From: DASXMT01 sp963755985
GTDB lineage: Bacteria; Actinomycetota; Acidimicrobiia; Acidimicrobiales; RAAP-2
NCBI GenBank assembly: GCA_963755985.1
Contig: CAVWLO010000003.1
Location: forward strand, 620,001-684,000
Length of the DNA stretch: 64,000 nt
Direction: 5' to 3'
Below, piece after piece: positions 18,836 through 26,786 of this stretch (positions are counted from its first letter, which is position 1; the number at the start of each line of letters is the position of its first letter). The position numbers were made by a program, and so were the translations under genes. Below the pieces are notes generated by a model. That model did no database searches. It saw only the letters and a program-made list of their open reading frames with translations, and was not told where the DNA came from.

Positions 18836-19794
18836 CCATCGAGAATCCTGAGCCTGAGGGCCAAAGCGCGGCCCCACCGGGGGCCAAGCAACCTCGCCAC
18901 ATCTGGCGCATGGTGGCCATATGGGCTGTCCTTGCCGCCGTCCTCGACCCGCTGTTCTATATCCTCGTCGGACCCCACGTGCCTCCCGGGACGATGACCT
19001 CTGCGGCAGAGGAGAACCAGTTCGACTTCAACGTCCTGTTTGTTATAGCCCTTCCGGTGCTGCTGGCTGTCTGGGTCTACCTGGCCTACTCCATCGTGAT
19101 GTGGCGAGCCTCCCGCAAGGGAGCGCCCGAGCCGGTGGGCGGGGCCCAGGCGAGAGCCCATCTCGGTGTCCAGGTCGGCTGGATCGTCACCACGACGGTG
19201 ATCGTCATCGGCCTCTTTGTCTTCGGCACGGTTGAACTGATCACGACGGCGGGGGCTGGCGGAGGCGAAGGGCCCAGCCCCATCTGGACCCCGAGCTCGG
19301 CCACCATCCTGCCCATCCAGGTCATCGCCCAACAGTGGGCGTTCACCTATCGCTATCCGACATTCGGGGGATTCGAGTCCAAGACCCTCATGATCCCCGA
19401 CAACACCACTATCGCCTTTCATGTCACTTCTTTGGATGTCATCCACGACTTTTGGGCCTACCAGCTCAGCATCAAGGCCGACGCCAATCCCCAACAAGAC
19501 AACGTCGCCTATGCCACCACCCGGCAGTTGGGCAGCGTGACGGTCCGGTGCGACGAGCTCTGCGGGTTGTGGCACGGGGCGATGTACAACTTCGGCAAGG
19601 TCGTCTCGAAGTCGAGCTTCATGGCGTGGGCGAGATCCTCACAAGTCAGGTTGGCCGCCAATACCAAACTACTTCCACCGTTTGCCTACACCTATGTGCC
19701 TGATGCAAACGGGGCTGACGGGGGTTACTACCCCGACAATGTCGACCCCTACAGCAACTCCGAGCTCTACGGAGCCAAGAAGGCGGCATCGTGA
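18832..19794 (+). CDS. ctaC: Cytochrome c oxidase subunit II
   Basis: The 320-residue protein has two membrane helices (about 28-48 and 68-90, with a third hydrophobic segment near 115-135). A CuA cupredoxin domain follows. CuA ligands are all visible: His205 in LDVIHDFW, then CDELCGLWHGAM giving Cys240, Cys244, His248 and Met251. It accepts electrons from cytochrome c or a copper protein and passes them to subunit I. No lipobox and no fused cytochrome c domain is present. The GTG start at 18832 overlaps the cupredoxin stop by 4 bases. Confidence 0.92.
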   Translation: MTIENPEPEGQSAAPPGAKQPRHIWRMVAIWAVLAAVLDPLFYILVGPHVPPGTMTSAAEENQFDFNVLFVIALPVLLAVWVYLAYSIVMWRASRKGAPEPVGGAQARAHLGVQVGWIVTTTVIVIGLFVFGTVELITTAGAGGGEGPSPIWTPSSATILPIQVIAQQWAFTYRYPTFGGFESKTLMIPDNTTIAFHVTSLDVIHDFWAYQLSIKADANPQQDNVAYATTRQLGSVTVRCDELCGLWHGAMYNFGKVVSKSSFMAWARSSQVRLAANTKLLPPFAYTYVPDANGADGGYYPDNVDPYSNSELYGAKKAAS

Positions 19795-19903
19795 CCTCGT
19801 CTCTCCACGCTGCCCGACGCAGCGGCTTCCCAGAAGTTGAGGTAGGCCCACGACGATCGGACGGCTCGATCCCAGGTCAGTATGTCGAGGAAGGTGGCGC
19901 CCG

Positions 19904-21889
19904 GTGACTCTCGCCGCGGAACGTGACAGCGAAGTCGTCTACGCTGACCCCACTCCTCCGGTGCTCGGTGGCTTCCAGGGCCTGCCGGCTCGGCCGGGTT
20001 GGGTCAGCCAACACCTGGGTACGGCCATCATCGGCGCCGTCCTCGGGTACCTCCTGGGCCACTGGTTGGGAAACGTCGTGGGCAGTGGCTACGAGCAGGT
20101 CTCGAGCAGCGGCTTGAACAGCATTGCCATCACCGGTGGATTGGTCCTGGGCGTGGTGGGGTGGCTGCTCGGTATCGGGGCGCTGAACTATCCGCTGGCC
20201 AAGATCGTCGGGATCGAGCCCCGTCCCGACTACGAATCGACCAGTTGGACCAGGTACCTCCGCTACACCGCCGATCACAAGGTGGTCGGCATGCAGTACG
20301 TCGTCGGGGTGTTGGGCTTCCTTTTCACCGGTGGCCTGTTGGCCATGGCCATCCGCACCGAGCTCTTGACGCCGACCAGTCACATCTTCGGCCCGGGGAC
20401 CTACATCGCCATCGTGAGCGAACACGGCACCATCATGATGATGATGGCCTCGTCGGTTGTCGTCGGGCCGCTGGGCAACTGGTTGGTTCCCCTGATGATC
20501 GGCGCACGGCGAACGGCCTTCCCTCGGGTCGAGGCGTTCAGCTTCTGGGTCTTCACCGCAGGCTACCTGGTGATCGTCTCGGCCCTGTTCTTTGGAGGAT
20601 TCCCAACCGGGTGGACGGGCTACGCGCCGCTGCAGACACAGGCCAGTGGGGGCATGGACTCCTATCTGGTGGGCTTTGCCGTCATCGGCGTCGGGATGAT
20701 GGCCGCCGGGTTCAACTTGGCCGTCACCATTATCAACTACCGGGCTCCAGGGATGACCTGGAGCCGGATCCCCATCTTCGTGTGGTCCATCCTGGCCACG
20801 TCCGCCCTGCTCACCTTGGCCACACCTACGTTGGTTGCCGCCGGCCTGTTCGGCATCCTCGATCGCACCGCCCAAACCGCCTTCTATGTGACCGAGCACG
20901 GGGGGAGCTCGTTCCTCTGGCAGAACCTCTTTTGGTTCTTCGGTCATCCGGAGGTGTACATCATGGCCCTCCCCGGGTTCGGGATTGTGGCTGAGATGCT
21001 TCCCGTCTTCACCCGAAAGCCGCTCTTCGCCTATAAGGTGGCGGCCGCCGGCATGGTGGGCGTGGCTCTCCTCTCGTTCTTTGTGTGGCAACACCACCTG
21101 TTCCAGAGCGGGATCAATCCGGACATGCGCCCGTTGTTCATGTTGACCACCGAGCTCATTTCGATCCCGACCGGGTTCATCTTCCTGGTGGGGCTGGGGA
21201 CGTTGTACAAAGCAAAGATTCGGTTCGAAGTGCCGATGCTCTTCGCGTTGGCGGTGTTCTTCAATTTCCTCATTGGTGGGGTGACCGGAGTCTTCCTCTC
21301 CGATGTCCCGGTCAACGTCACGGTGCACGGCAGCTTCTTCGTGCTCGCCCACTTCCACTACACCATCATGGGCGGCCTGATCTTCGCCTTCTTCGGTGGC
21401 CTCTACTTCTGGCTACCGAAGATGACCGGCAAGACGATGAACAAGAGGCTGGGGAAGATCCACTTCTGGACAATGTTCATCTTCTTCAACCTGACCTTCT
21501 TCCCGATGTTCCTGATCGGACTGCTGGGCCAGCCGCGACGGGTCTTCGAGTACGCCCAGAACCTGCAGGTGCTCAACGACTTCTCATCGGTCAGTGCCTT
21601 CCTCCTCGGTGCCTCCTTCCTCGTCTTCGTGGTCAACTTCGTATGGTCCATCTTCATCAAACCGGTCCCCGCCCCCCCGAATCCATGGGACTCACTCGGA
21701 CTCGAGTGGCAGACGCCGACGCCGGTGCCGTATTACAACTTCGGACGCATCCCTGTGGTTCTGAGTGATCCCTACCACTACAGCGAGGAGAATGCTCCCG
21801 CCGTGGCTGATCTGGGCGAAGGCCTGGTGGCGGCGGCGGCAACGACGGCCACCGGTGTCATTACCGATCCCCGGCCACCGGTCGAATGA
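19904..21889 (+). CDS. ctaD: Cytochrome c oxidase subunit I (heme-copper oxidase)
   Basis: The 661-residue catalytic subunit. The low-spin heme ligand is His174 in EHGTIMMM. The CuB/cross-link motif GHPEVY puts His348, Glu350 and Tyr352 in place; His397-His398 are in VWQHHLF; His483 and His485 are in AHFHYT. These show a real heme-copper oxidase with the A1-type glutamate. Odd points: two extra N-terminal membrane segments before residue 100; IGARRTAFPRVEAFSFW replaces the usual IGAxDMAFPRLNN, so the D-channel Asp is Arg; and PTGFIF replaces PTGIKIF, so the K-channel Lys is missing. It overlaps subunit III by 4 bases. Start GTG at 19904. Confidence 0.93.
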   Translation: MTLAAERDSEVVYADPTPPVLGGFQGLPARPGWVSQHLGTAIIGAVLGYLLGHWLGNVVGSGYEQVSSSGLNSIAITGGLVLGVVGWLLGIGALNYPLAKIVGIEPRPDYESTSWTRYLRYTADHKVVGMQYVVGVLGFLFTGGLLAMAIRTELLTPTSHIFGPGTYIAIVSEHGTIMMMMASSVVVGPLGNWLVPLMIGARRTAFPRVEAFSFWVFTAGYLVIVSALFFGGFPTGWTGYAPLQTQASGGMDSYLVGFAVIGVGMMAAGFNLAVTIINYRAPGMTWSRIPIFVWSILATSALLTLATPTLVAAGLFGILDRTAQTAFYVTEHGGSSFLWQNLFWFFGHPEVYIMALPGFGIVAEMLPVFTRKPLFAYKVAAAGMVGVALLSFFVWQHHLFQSGINPDMRPLFMLTTELISIPTGFIFLVGLGTLYKAKIRFEVPMLFALAVFFNFLIGGVTGVFLSDVPVNVTVHGSFFVLAHFHYTIMGGLIFAFFGGLYFWLPKMTGKTMNKRLGKIHFWTMFIFFNLTFFPMFLIGLLGQPRRVFEYAQNLQVLNDFSSVSAFLLGASFLVFVVNFVWSIFIKPVPAPPNPWDSLGLEWQTPTPVPYYNFGRIPVVLSDPYHYSEENAPAVADLGEGLVAAAATTATGVITDPRPPVE

Positions 21890-22572
21890 GTCAGATGAGC
21901 GGAGACAATGTGGTGACCGACGAAGGCAACAAGCCATCGATGTTCGTCGAGACTCCCGAGGAGAGGGAGTTCGAGCTCAGGTCCGCGGTCGGGGCCTATT
22001 GGACCGGCGGCCGCCTCCTGATCGGCATGTACGCGTTTCTCTTCGCCTCGCTCGCCTTTGCCTACTTCTATCTCCGATCGAACAATGCTGGACAGCTCTG
22101 GCGGCCGCATGGCATCACTGCTCCAACGGCGATCGGGTGGGCCATCTTTGCCGTGGTGGTGGCCTCCGCCGTGCTTGCCATCTACGGGCATCGCCGCATG
22201 AGGCAGGGTTCCATCATCGATTGGGAGGTGAGCGGCTGGACGGCCGTAGCCGGTGGACTCATCGCCATCGGTCTACAGATCTGGCAGCTCACCAAACTTC
22301 CCTTCTTCCCGGGTTCGAGCGGGTACGCATCCTGCTTTATCGGTTGGGCCGTCCTGAACATCTTCCTCATCTTGAGCGGGGTGTACTGGCTCGAGACCAC
22401 CCTGGCCGGCTGCATTCGTATGCGGCACCTGGGCGCGGGCGAGGGGGTGCCGGCGACCTCATCGGGTCCGGCTTCCCAGCTGTTTCGGGGGAACGTCGAG
22501 GCCTGTACCTACTTCTGGGGGTTCATGGCCGTGATCAGTACCCTGTTCTGGGTGTTCTTCTATTTGATCTGA
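21886..22572 (+). CDS. ctaE: Cytochrome c oxidase subunit III
   Basis: A 228-residue protein with about five membrane helices. Landmarks are GRLLIGMYAFLFASLAFAYFYLR, VYWLETTLAG and an end of NVEACTYFWGFMAVISTLFWVFFYL, where ACTYFWGF resembles the conserved subunit III ending. It stabilises subunit I and has no redox centre. The ATG overlaps the ctaD stop (ATGA), indicating translational coupling. The family is short compared with mitochondrial subunit III (about 260 residues), as in other bacteria. Confidence 0.85.
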   Translation: MSQMSGDNVVTDEGNKPSMFVETPEEREFELRSAVGAYWTGGRLLIGMYAFLFASLAFAYFYLRSNNAGQLWRPHGITAPTAIGWAIFAVVVASAVLAIYGHRRMRQGSIIDWEVSGWTAVAGGLIAIGLQIWQLTKLPFFPGSSGYASCFIGWAVLNIFLILSGVYWLETTLAGCIRMRHLGAGEGVPATSSGPASQLFRGNVEACTYFWGFMAVISTLFWVFFYLI

Positions 22573-22641
22573 TCTGGTTGTTCGGGGCACCGGGCATGAC
22601 TACTATTCAGGTTGAGCAGCGAGAGTAAGGATGGTTCGCAG

Positions 22642-22758
22642 GTGGCCATTGCAGCAGAGAGCTTGGTCGGTGCTCAGGTATTGACCATTGCCATTCCCTT
22701 GGGCGCATTGTTCGTTGTCTGCCTATGGGGATTCTTTCAACGCAGCCCGCACCGGTGA
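22642..22758 (+). CDS. 38-residue single-span membrane peptide of the oxidase operon
   Basis: The GTG at 22642 opens a 38-codon frame reading MAIAAESLVGAQVLTIAI and onward, a single hydrophobic helix followed by FQRSPHR. AAGGATGG lies 7-8 bases upstream. Its stop TGA lies inside GTGA, where the next gene can start, exactly the spacing used elsewhere in this operon. Small subunits of this size (CcoQ- or subunit-IV-like) are common in oxidase operons. No homology to a named one is claimed. Confidence 0.6.
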   Translation: MAIAAESLVGAQVLTIAIPLGALFVVCLWGFFQRSPHR

Positions 22759-23567
22759 CACCCGGGGCCGTAGCGGATCGGCCCCCCACGTACTCTGCGA
22801 TCGGCCGATTGCTCCTCTTGGTCGTTGCAGCCATCGTGTTCATCCTGTCTTTGGTCCCCCCGCTCTCGTCGCTGGCGCGGCGTTACGAGTTCGCCGAAGC
22901 CCTCCAATTCTCGTTGCTGGCGATCGTCGTCCCTGTATTCGTGGTCAGCGGGTCACCGTGGTGCTACCTGGGGCTGGCTGAGCGCTCACCACCCGAGGAC
23001 AAGAAGGTGCTGCCGGCCACAAACCTGCGTGCGGCAGACACCCTGGCCCGGCACCGGAGCCGCCACCCCGAGGTCCTGCGTAGCGCCGTGTTCGCCGCTC
23101 TCTTTGTCGCCGGCGCGATCGCATGGAGGATTCCCCCCATGGTCAATGCCTTGGCGACGCATCCGTGGCTGTTGGCCGTCGAGGCGATCACCTTGGTGGT
23201 CGTGGGCGTCGGCCTCTGGCTCGAGCTCATTGATTCTCCGCCGCTCAAGCCACGGCTTTCACGGCCGAACCGGATTGCCCTCGCCGCCCTGTCGATGTGG
23301 GCGATCTGGATCCTCGCCTACCTCGTCGGGCTCTCCCACGGATCGTGGTACCGCGGCTATACCCATGTCGCCGGCAGGGGGTTGAGCCTGTCCGCAGATC
23401 AGCAACTGACGACCGGGGTGATGTGGTTCATCTCTGGATGTGCGTTCATCCCGGTCATCTTTTGGAACCTGGTCCATTGGCTGCAGTCCGAGGAGAGTCC
23501 GGACGAGGAACTTCATCGCCTGGTTCGAACGGAGCGGCATCGAGCCTGGCCGCTCGATCGCGGCTAG
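22755..23567 (+). CDS. CtaG-like cytochrome c oxidase assembly protein (second copy)
   Basis: A 270-residue polytopic membrane protein related to the caa3_CtaG family but diverged from the gene at 16906. It has EALQFSLLAIVVPVFVVSGSPW, RIPPMVNALATHPWLLAVEA, LIDSPPLKPRLSRP and LSADQQLTTGVMWFISG, matching in order the pattern of CtaG with its late DQQ motif. GTG at 22755 is preferred to ATG 22725 because it overlaps the preceding stop by 4 bases and there is no ribosome site at 22725. It is the last gene of the oxidase operon. Confidence 0.75.
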   Translation: MTPGAVADRPPTYSAIGRLLLLVVAAIVFILSLVPPLSSLARRYEFAEALQFSLLAIVVPVFVVSGSPWCYLGLAERSPPEDKKVLPATNLRAADTLARHRSRHPEVLRSAVFAALFVAGAIAWRIPPMVNALATHPWLLAVEAITLVVVGVGLWLELIDSPPLKPRLSRPNRIALAALSMWAIWILAYLVGLSHGSWYRGYTHVAGRGLSLSADQQLTTGVMWFISGCAFIPVIFWNLVHWLQSEESPDEELHRLVRTERHRAWPLDRG

Positions 23568-23598
23568 TGGGCTGCGGGGCGACTGCGAACATGCACGT

Positions 23599-24270
23599 TC
23601 ATCCCGTTCCGGCCAGATGGGGCAGATCAGGAAGGTTCGGCATCGGGAGATGGGCTCCGCTCAGTATCCTGTCGGCGGCGCGAACATCTCCGAATGCCTG
23701 GGCTCGGTCGTTGGCCAGCAGATGCTCCTGTTTGGTCAGATCAGCAAGGGTTGTCGCGCTTCCGGTGGTGCCGTAGAGGGCTTGGATGTCCTCAATGGCG
23801 GCCAGCGCGTCGGAGGTGGACCACAGGGTGACCACGCTCACCACCTGTCCGATCCTCTTTCCGGCCGGTGAGCCGGGCGCCTCGACGTTGGAGAGATCGA
23901 ATATGGAGCTGTTGGTGAATGAGCACGCCGTCTGATCGTCACGGAGCATGGTCGGTGCTTGCGAACGGTCGGAGGCGGTGAGCGCGCCCGTCTTCAAGTC
24001 CTGATAGATGGTGAAGGTCTCCCGGACGGCATAGGCACAGCCGGCGACGTCGCCATTGACCTCATTCATGACGCTCGTTTGGGTGGCAATATCCTGAGGA
24101 ACCGTGGTGGGGCTGGGAAGGTCGACCAAGACCGAGATGATGATCACCGCGACGACACCAGCTGTCACCAATACCCATCGACGCCGGTACCAGGCGGGCG
24201 TGAACAGGTCTCGCTTGCCGGAACCCTCCAGTGCCGACAGGTCGGAGGGGCTCGCAGTGTCGTCAGTCAT
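23599..24270 (-). CDS. Hypothetical single-span membrane protein
   Basis: A 223-residue protein with a cytoplasmic N-terminus, one membrane helix (about 32-50, WVLVTAGVVAVIIISVLV) and an extracytoplasmic domain with two cysteines (GCAY, ACSF). I do not recognise the family. It is the last gene of the TlpA-SCO-hypothetical operon on the minus strand, convergent with the oxidase operon, so a role in oxidase maturation is plausible but unproven. Confidence 0.6.
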   Translation of the reverse strand: MTDDTASPSDLSALEGSGKRDLFTPAWYRRRWVLVTAGVVAVIIISVLVDLPSPTTVPQDIATQTSVMNEVNGDVAGCAYAVRETFTIYQDLKTGALTASDRSQAPTMLRDDQTACSFTNSSIFDLSNVEAPGSPAGKRIGQVVSVVTLWSTSDALAAIEDIQALYGTTGSATTLADLTKQEHLLANDRAQAFGDVRAADRILSGAHLPMPNLPDLPHLAGTG

Positions 24271-24297
24271 GGTGTATTTCGCCGTCAGTCATGGTGT
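24261..24297. repeat. 15-bp direct repeat (period 22) at a gene junction
   Basis: CGTCAGTCATGGTGT occurs at 24261-24275 and 24283-24297. On the minus strand each copy contains an ATGA. The copy at 24283-24297 overlaps the SCO stop; the other carries the start of the hypothetical gene. A 22-bp duplication appears to have separated an ancestral 4-base stop/start overlap. Confidence 0.6.
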
Positions 24298-25194
24298 GCT
24301 TCCTCCGAGGCTAGCTGCCGTGTTGGCCACGCCTTGGGCGAATCGTTGGATGTCGGCCGGGGCAAGGCTGTAGGTCCCGAGCTGGTCTTCGTTGGCGAAC
24401 GGAGTGGCCAGGAACCTGGCTCTTCCCTGGGGATCGATGAAATACATGATGTTGTTGTGAGTGACCAGCTGTGTGGATCTCTGGACCGTGACCGTGACCC
24501 CGTAGTGGCTCCAGGTGCTGTTGAGCTGGGCCAATGGGCCATTGAGAAACTGGAAAGTGTTTGGGCTGCCGCTTCCGGCCACCGCAGCGGGGCCGGGTCC
24601 GACCGACGTGTCAAGGGGGTCGCTATTGACCACCACGAAGTCGACATTCTGCTGCGGACCGAGCAGGTTCTTGGCTTCGGTGATCTCAGTGGCGAGAATC
24701 GGACAGATGTCGTTGCATGGTGCATTGAAAAAGGTGAGGACGACCACCCTCCCGCGGTCACTGGAGAGGGTCCATGGGGCACCGTTCTGGTCTTGCAGGG
24801 CGATCGCCGGCGCGGGCGCTCCGGCCAGTCGCTTGAGGCCGATGAAGGAGTCGAGCGATCCACTGACCGGTGGACCGCTTGGAGGAGCCGGGGTCGCAGG
24901 CGCGCTGTTGCCCGTGCTCGGGAAAGTCGTCGGTGGAGTGGTTGACGACGCGGCGCTGCCATTGCTGGTGAAATGCTCGGCCAGAATGCCTCCGAACCCG
25001 AGTACGGCGAAGGCAATGATGATCCAGGCAATGAACTTCCGGGGGACCGGGGTCGAGCCCGCTCGTAGTGCAGCGCTCCGGTCCACGGCCTTCCTTGCCT
25101 CGGTGAAGGCCGCGGCCCGCTCAGTAGCCGACAACGGAGCGGGAGCATCGGTCGGGGACGACGCCGCAGGCCCCTCGGTCGGACCATCGGTCAT
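24289..25194 (-). CDS. SCO1/SenC family copper/thiol protein
   Basis: A 301-residue protein with a long Ala/Pro-rich cytoplasmic and linker region. One membrane helix lies at about residues 54-70. An extracytoplasmic SCO domain follows. The CxxxC motif is APCNDICP (Cys160 and Cys164) and the conserved histidine lies in QLVTHNNIMYFIDPQGR. The family delivers copper to, or reduces, the CuA site of oxidase subunit II. The ATG at 25194 overlaps the TlpA stop by 4 bases, so translation is coupled. It is convergent with the oxidase operon. Confidence 0.85.
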   Translation of the reverse strand: MTDGPTEGPAASSPTDAPAPLSATERAAAFTEARKAVDRSAALRAGSTPVPRKFIAWIIIAFAVLGFGGILAEHFTSNGSAASSTTPPTTFPSTGNSAPATPAPPSGPPVSGSLDSFIGLKRLAGAPAPAIALQDQNGAPWTLSSDRGRVVVLTFFNAPCNDICPILATEITEAKNLLGPQQNVDFVVVNSDPLDTSVGPGPAAVAGSGSPNTFQFLNGPLAQLNSTWSHYGVTVTVQRSTQLVTHNNIMYFIDPQGRARFLATPFANEDQLGTYSLAPADIQRFAQGVANTAASLGGSTP

Positions 25195-25802
25195 GATTGA
25201 CCGGCCTTGCTGGTCAGCATGGCCGCCCAATGGCTGAGGGACTTCACCGTCTGGGCACCGAACGCCACGTGGACCACCCGTCCGTTGGCATCGAGGAAAT
25301 ACGTGACCGGTAAGGCGCTGAGCAAATAGGAGGTGGCTACCTTGGCGTCGGCATCGATGCCGACAGGATAGGTGGCATGGGCCCTCGACAGCAGGGTCTG
25401 GGCCATGGCCCCGTTCGAATCATTTGAATCCACTCCCAGGATTGCGACCCGGCCTGCGGTTCGTGTATTCAGGGCCGCAAATGCGCCCAACTCGGCCTGG
25501 CAATTCCGGCACCACGAGGCGAAGAAGTTCACAATGGTGGGCAGCCCTCTGGTGTCGGACAAGGAGACTGGTTGACCGCCACCGAGTCGCGGAAGATCGA
25601 ACGATGGAGCGGGGGTGCCGATCTCGAGCGTCGCCGGCGGCGTGACCGGGTACACCGCCGGCTTGGCGTGGTGGGGCCGGGCAATGACGTAGACGATGAA
25701 TCCCAGTAGGGCGAGCGCTGCCACCGCGGCCACTAGCTTTAGGACCCGGTCGTTCCCCGGCTTCGTCCCGTCCGTTCCGAGTACAGGTTGATCTGTCGCC
25801 AT
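25191..25802 (-). CDS. TlpA family thiol-disulfide reductase, membrane-anchored
   Basis: From ATG at 25802 the protein has 203 residues: a membrane anchor near 20-40, then a thioredoxin-fold domain with ASWCRNCQAEL (Cys98 and Cys101). Also present are the TlpA/ResA landmark LPTIVNFFASWC and cis-proline region LSALPVTYFLDANGRV. It should reduce disulfides outside the membrane, for instance in the CuA site or apocytochromes. The open frame extends to 25922 without a plausible start. It heads the operon with SCO and a hypothetical gene. Confidence 0.87.
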   Translation of the reverse strand: MATDQPVLGTDGTKPGNDRVLKLVAAVAALALLGFIVYVIARPHHAKPAVYPVTPPATLEIGTPAPSFDLPRLGGGQPVSLSDTRGLPTIVNFFASWCRNCQAELGAFAALNTRTAGRVAILGVDSNDSNGAMAQTLLSRAHATYPVGIDADAKVATSYLLSALPVTYFLDANGRVVHVAFGAQTVKSLSHWAAMLTSKAGQS

Positions 25803-26160
25803 CACCTGCGAACCGCCAACCTGGTAAGTAACGGAGTTCGACCCCAGCCCCGGCGACCATGCATGAATTGGGGCGAGCCGTAGGGGGCGCGATGACCTCT
25901 GGAAACAACGGTCGCCTTCCAACGGTTGCCGACGACGCAGATACCCACTGATCGAAGAGTAGTCGCCGACTCACGACGGCGCCCGGCACGTCGACCGCCG
26001 TAGCATGACGATCTCGACCCTGCCATGACTCCTGGGGTCGACCCGGGGAGGGCCGGCACCACCTGCCATTCGGCTCCGATGGCGGCCAAGGGAGCAACGG
26101 CCTGTGCAGGCCCCCCGGAGCGGAATACGATGGCACCTCCCTAACCGACCATAGGGGCCG
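25803..26160. other. Intergenic region, no gene seen
   Basis: 358 bases between the TlpA gene and the lipoprotein gene, both read leftward. Open frames here overlap one another on both strands and have shadow-like Arg/Pro-rich composition. It presumably holds the promoter for the tlpA-SCO operon; I see no distinct motif. Confidence 0.4.
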
Positions 26161-26637
26161 TCAGGCCACGTTGACGGCAACGCTACGAGAGGCAATAGGT
26201 TTCGCTCTTACGGACGGTTGGCCCGGGCCGCGGTAGAGCCCAATGAAGTATTGCCCTGTGGTCAGCTTGGAGCTGACCGGGATTGACATGTGAGAAGCCG
26301 TTCCGTTGGGGACCTTCGTGTAACCCAATAGGTCTGCTGGTAGCCCATGAACCTCCCTCATGATCGCGAGCGAACCACCCAACTCGGCCGCCGTTCCCGC
26401 GGTGGGAGCATCGGGCAGAACCACACGCTCCACGACAACCGAAAAGCCAGAGGACTGTTGGGCAACCACGACCAGCTGGGGCCGGGCACCCTTCTCCAGG
26501 TTCTGATGGCGCGCATTGCTCTTTGACGATGCAGCTGTTGAGGAACTCGCCGCGTTTGAGGTCCCACACCCGGCCAGACCCAGTACGAGCCCGACGATGA
26601 GGACGATCGTCAACCATCCTATTGATATTCGTCGCAT
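26161..26637 (-). CDS. Small lipoprotein of unknown function
   Basis: A 158-residue protein with a signal peptide and lipobox VLGLAGCGTS, so Cys24 is probably lipidated. The mature domain of about 110 residues has VVVAQQSSGFSVVVERVVLPD and ends in a beta-rich GQYFIGLYRGPGQPSVRAKPIASRSVAVNVA (part quoted). It looks like a beta-sandwich domain similar to DUF7282-type extracellular domains; that match is from memory and uncertain. The ATG lies at the signal start. It stands apart upstream of the TlpA operon on the same strand. Confidence 0.6.
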   Translation of the reverse strand: MRRISIGWLTIVLIVGLVLGLAGCGTSNAASSSTAASSKSNARHQNLEKGARPQLVVVAQQSSGFSVVVERVVLPDAPTAGTAAELGGSLAIMREVHGLPADLLGYTKVPNGTASHMSIPVSSKLTTGQYFIGLYRGPGQPSVRAKPIASRSVAVNVA

Positions 26638-26708
26638 TCGCGTTGGTGTACCCAGTCGGCAATCCCAACTAACCGTGTAGAGCTGAACTGCGAATTCTTG
26701 ACTGTCAT

Positions 26709-26786
26709 GTGACGTCTTACGTCGAGGGCACTGCGTGACGTCTCACGTCTAGGGCACGGTGTGACGTCTTACGTCGAGGGCACTGC
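26709..26786. repeat. Three tandem 26-bp units
   Basis: Contiguous 26-base units begin at 26709, 26735 and 26761. Units 1 and 3 are identical over all 26 bases (GTGACGTCTTACGTCGAGGG then CACTGC). Unit 2 has four differences. Each unit contains GACGT and ACGTC as a near-palindrome. The array overlaps the 3' end of the PAP2 frame and adds a repetitive basic tail to it. Confidence 0.8.

Noticed and set aside
19877..21358. 493-codon minus-strand frame opposite ctaD
   Set aside because: His/Glu/Gly-rich antisense artefact of an oxidase gene with all catalytic motifs on the plus strand.
26709..26786. CRISPR array
   Set aside because: The units are contiguous with no spacers, only three copies, and no cas gene is near.
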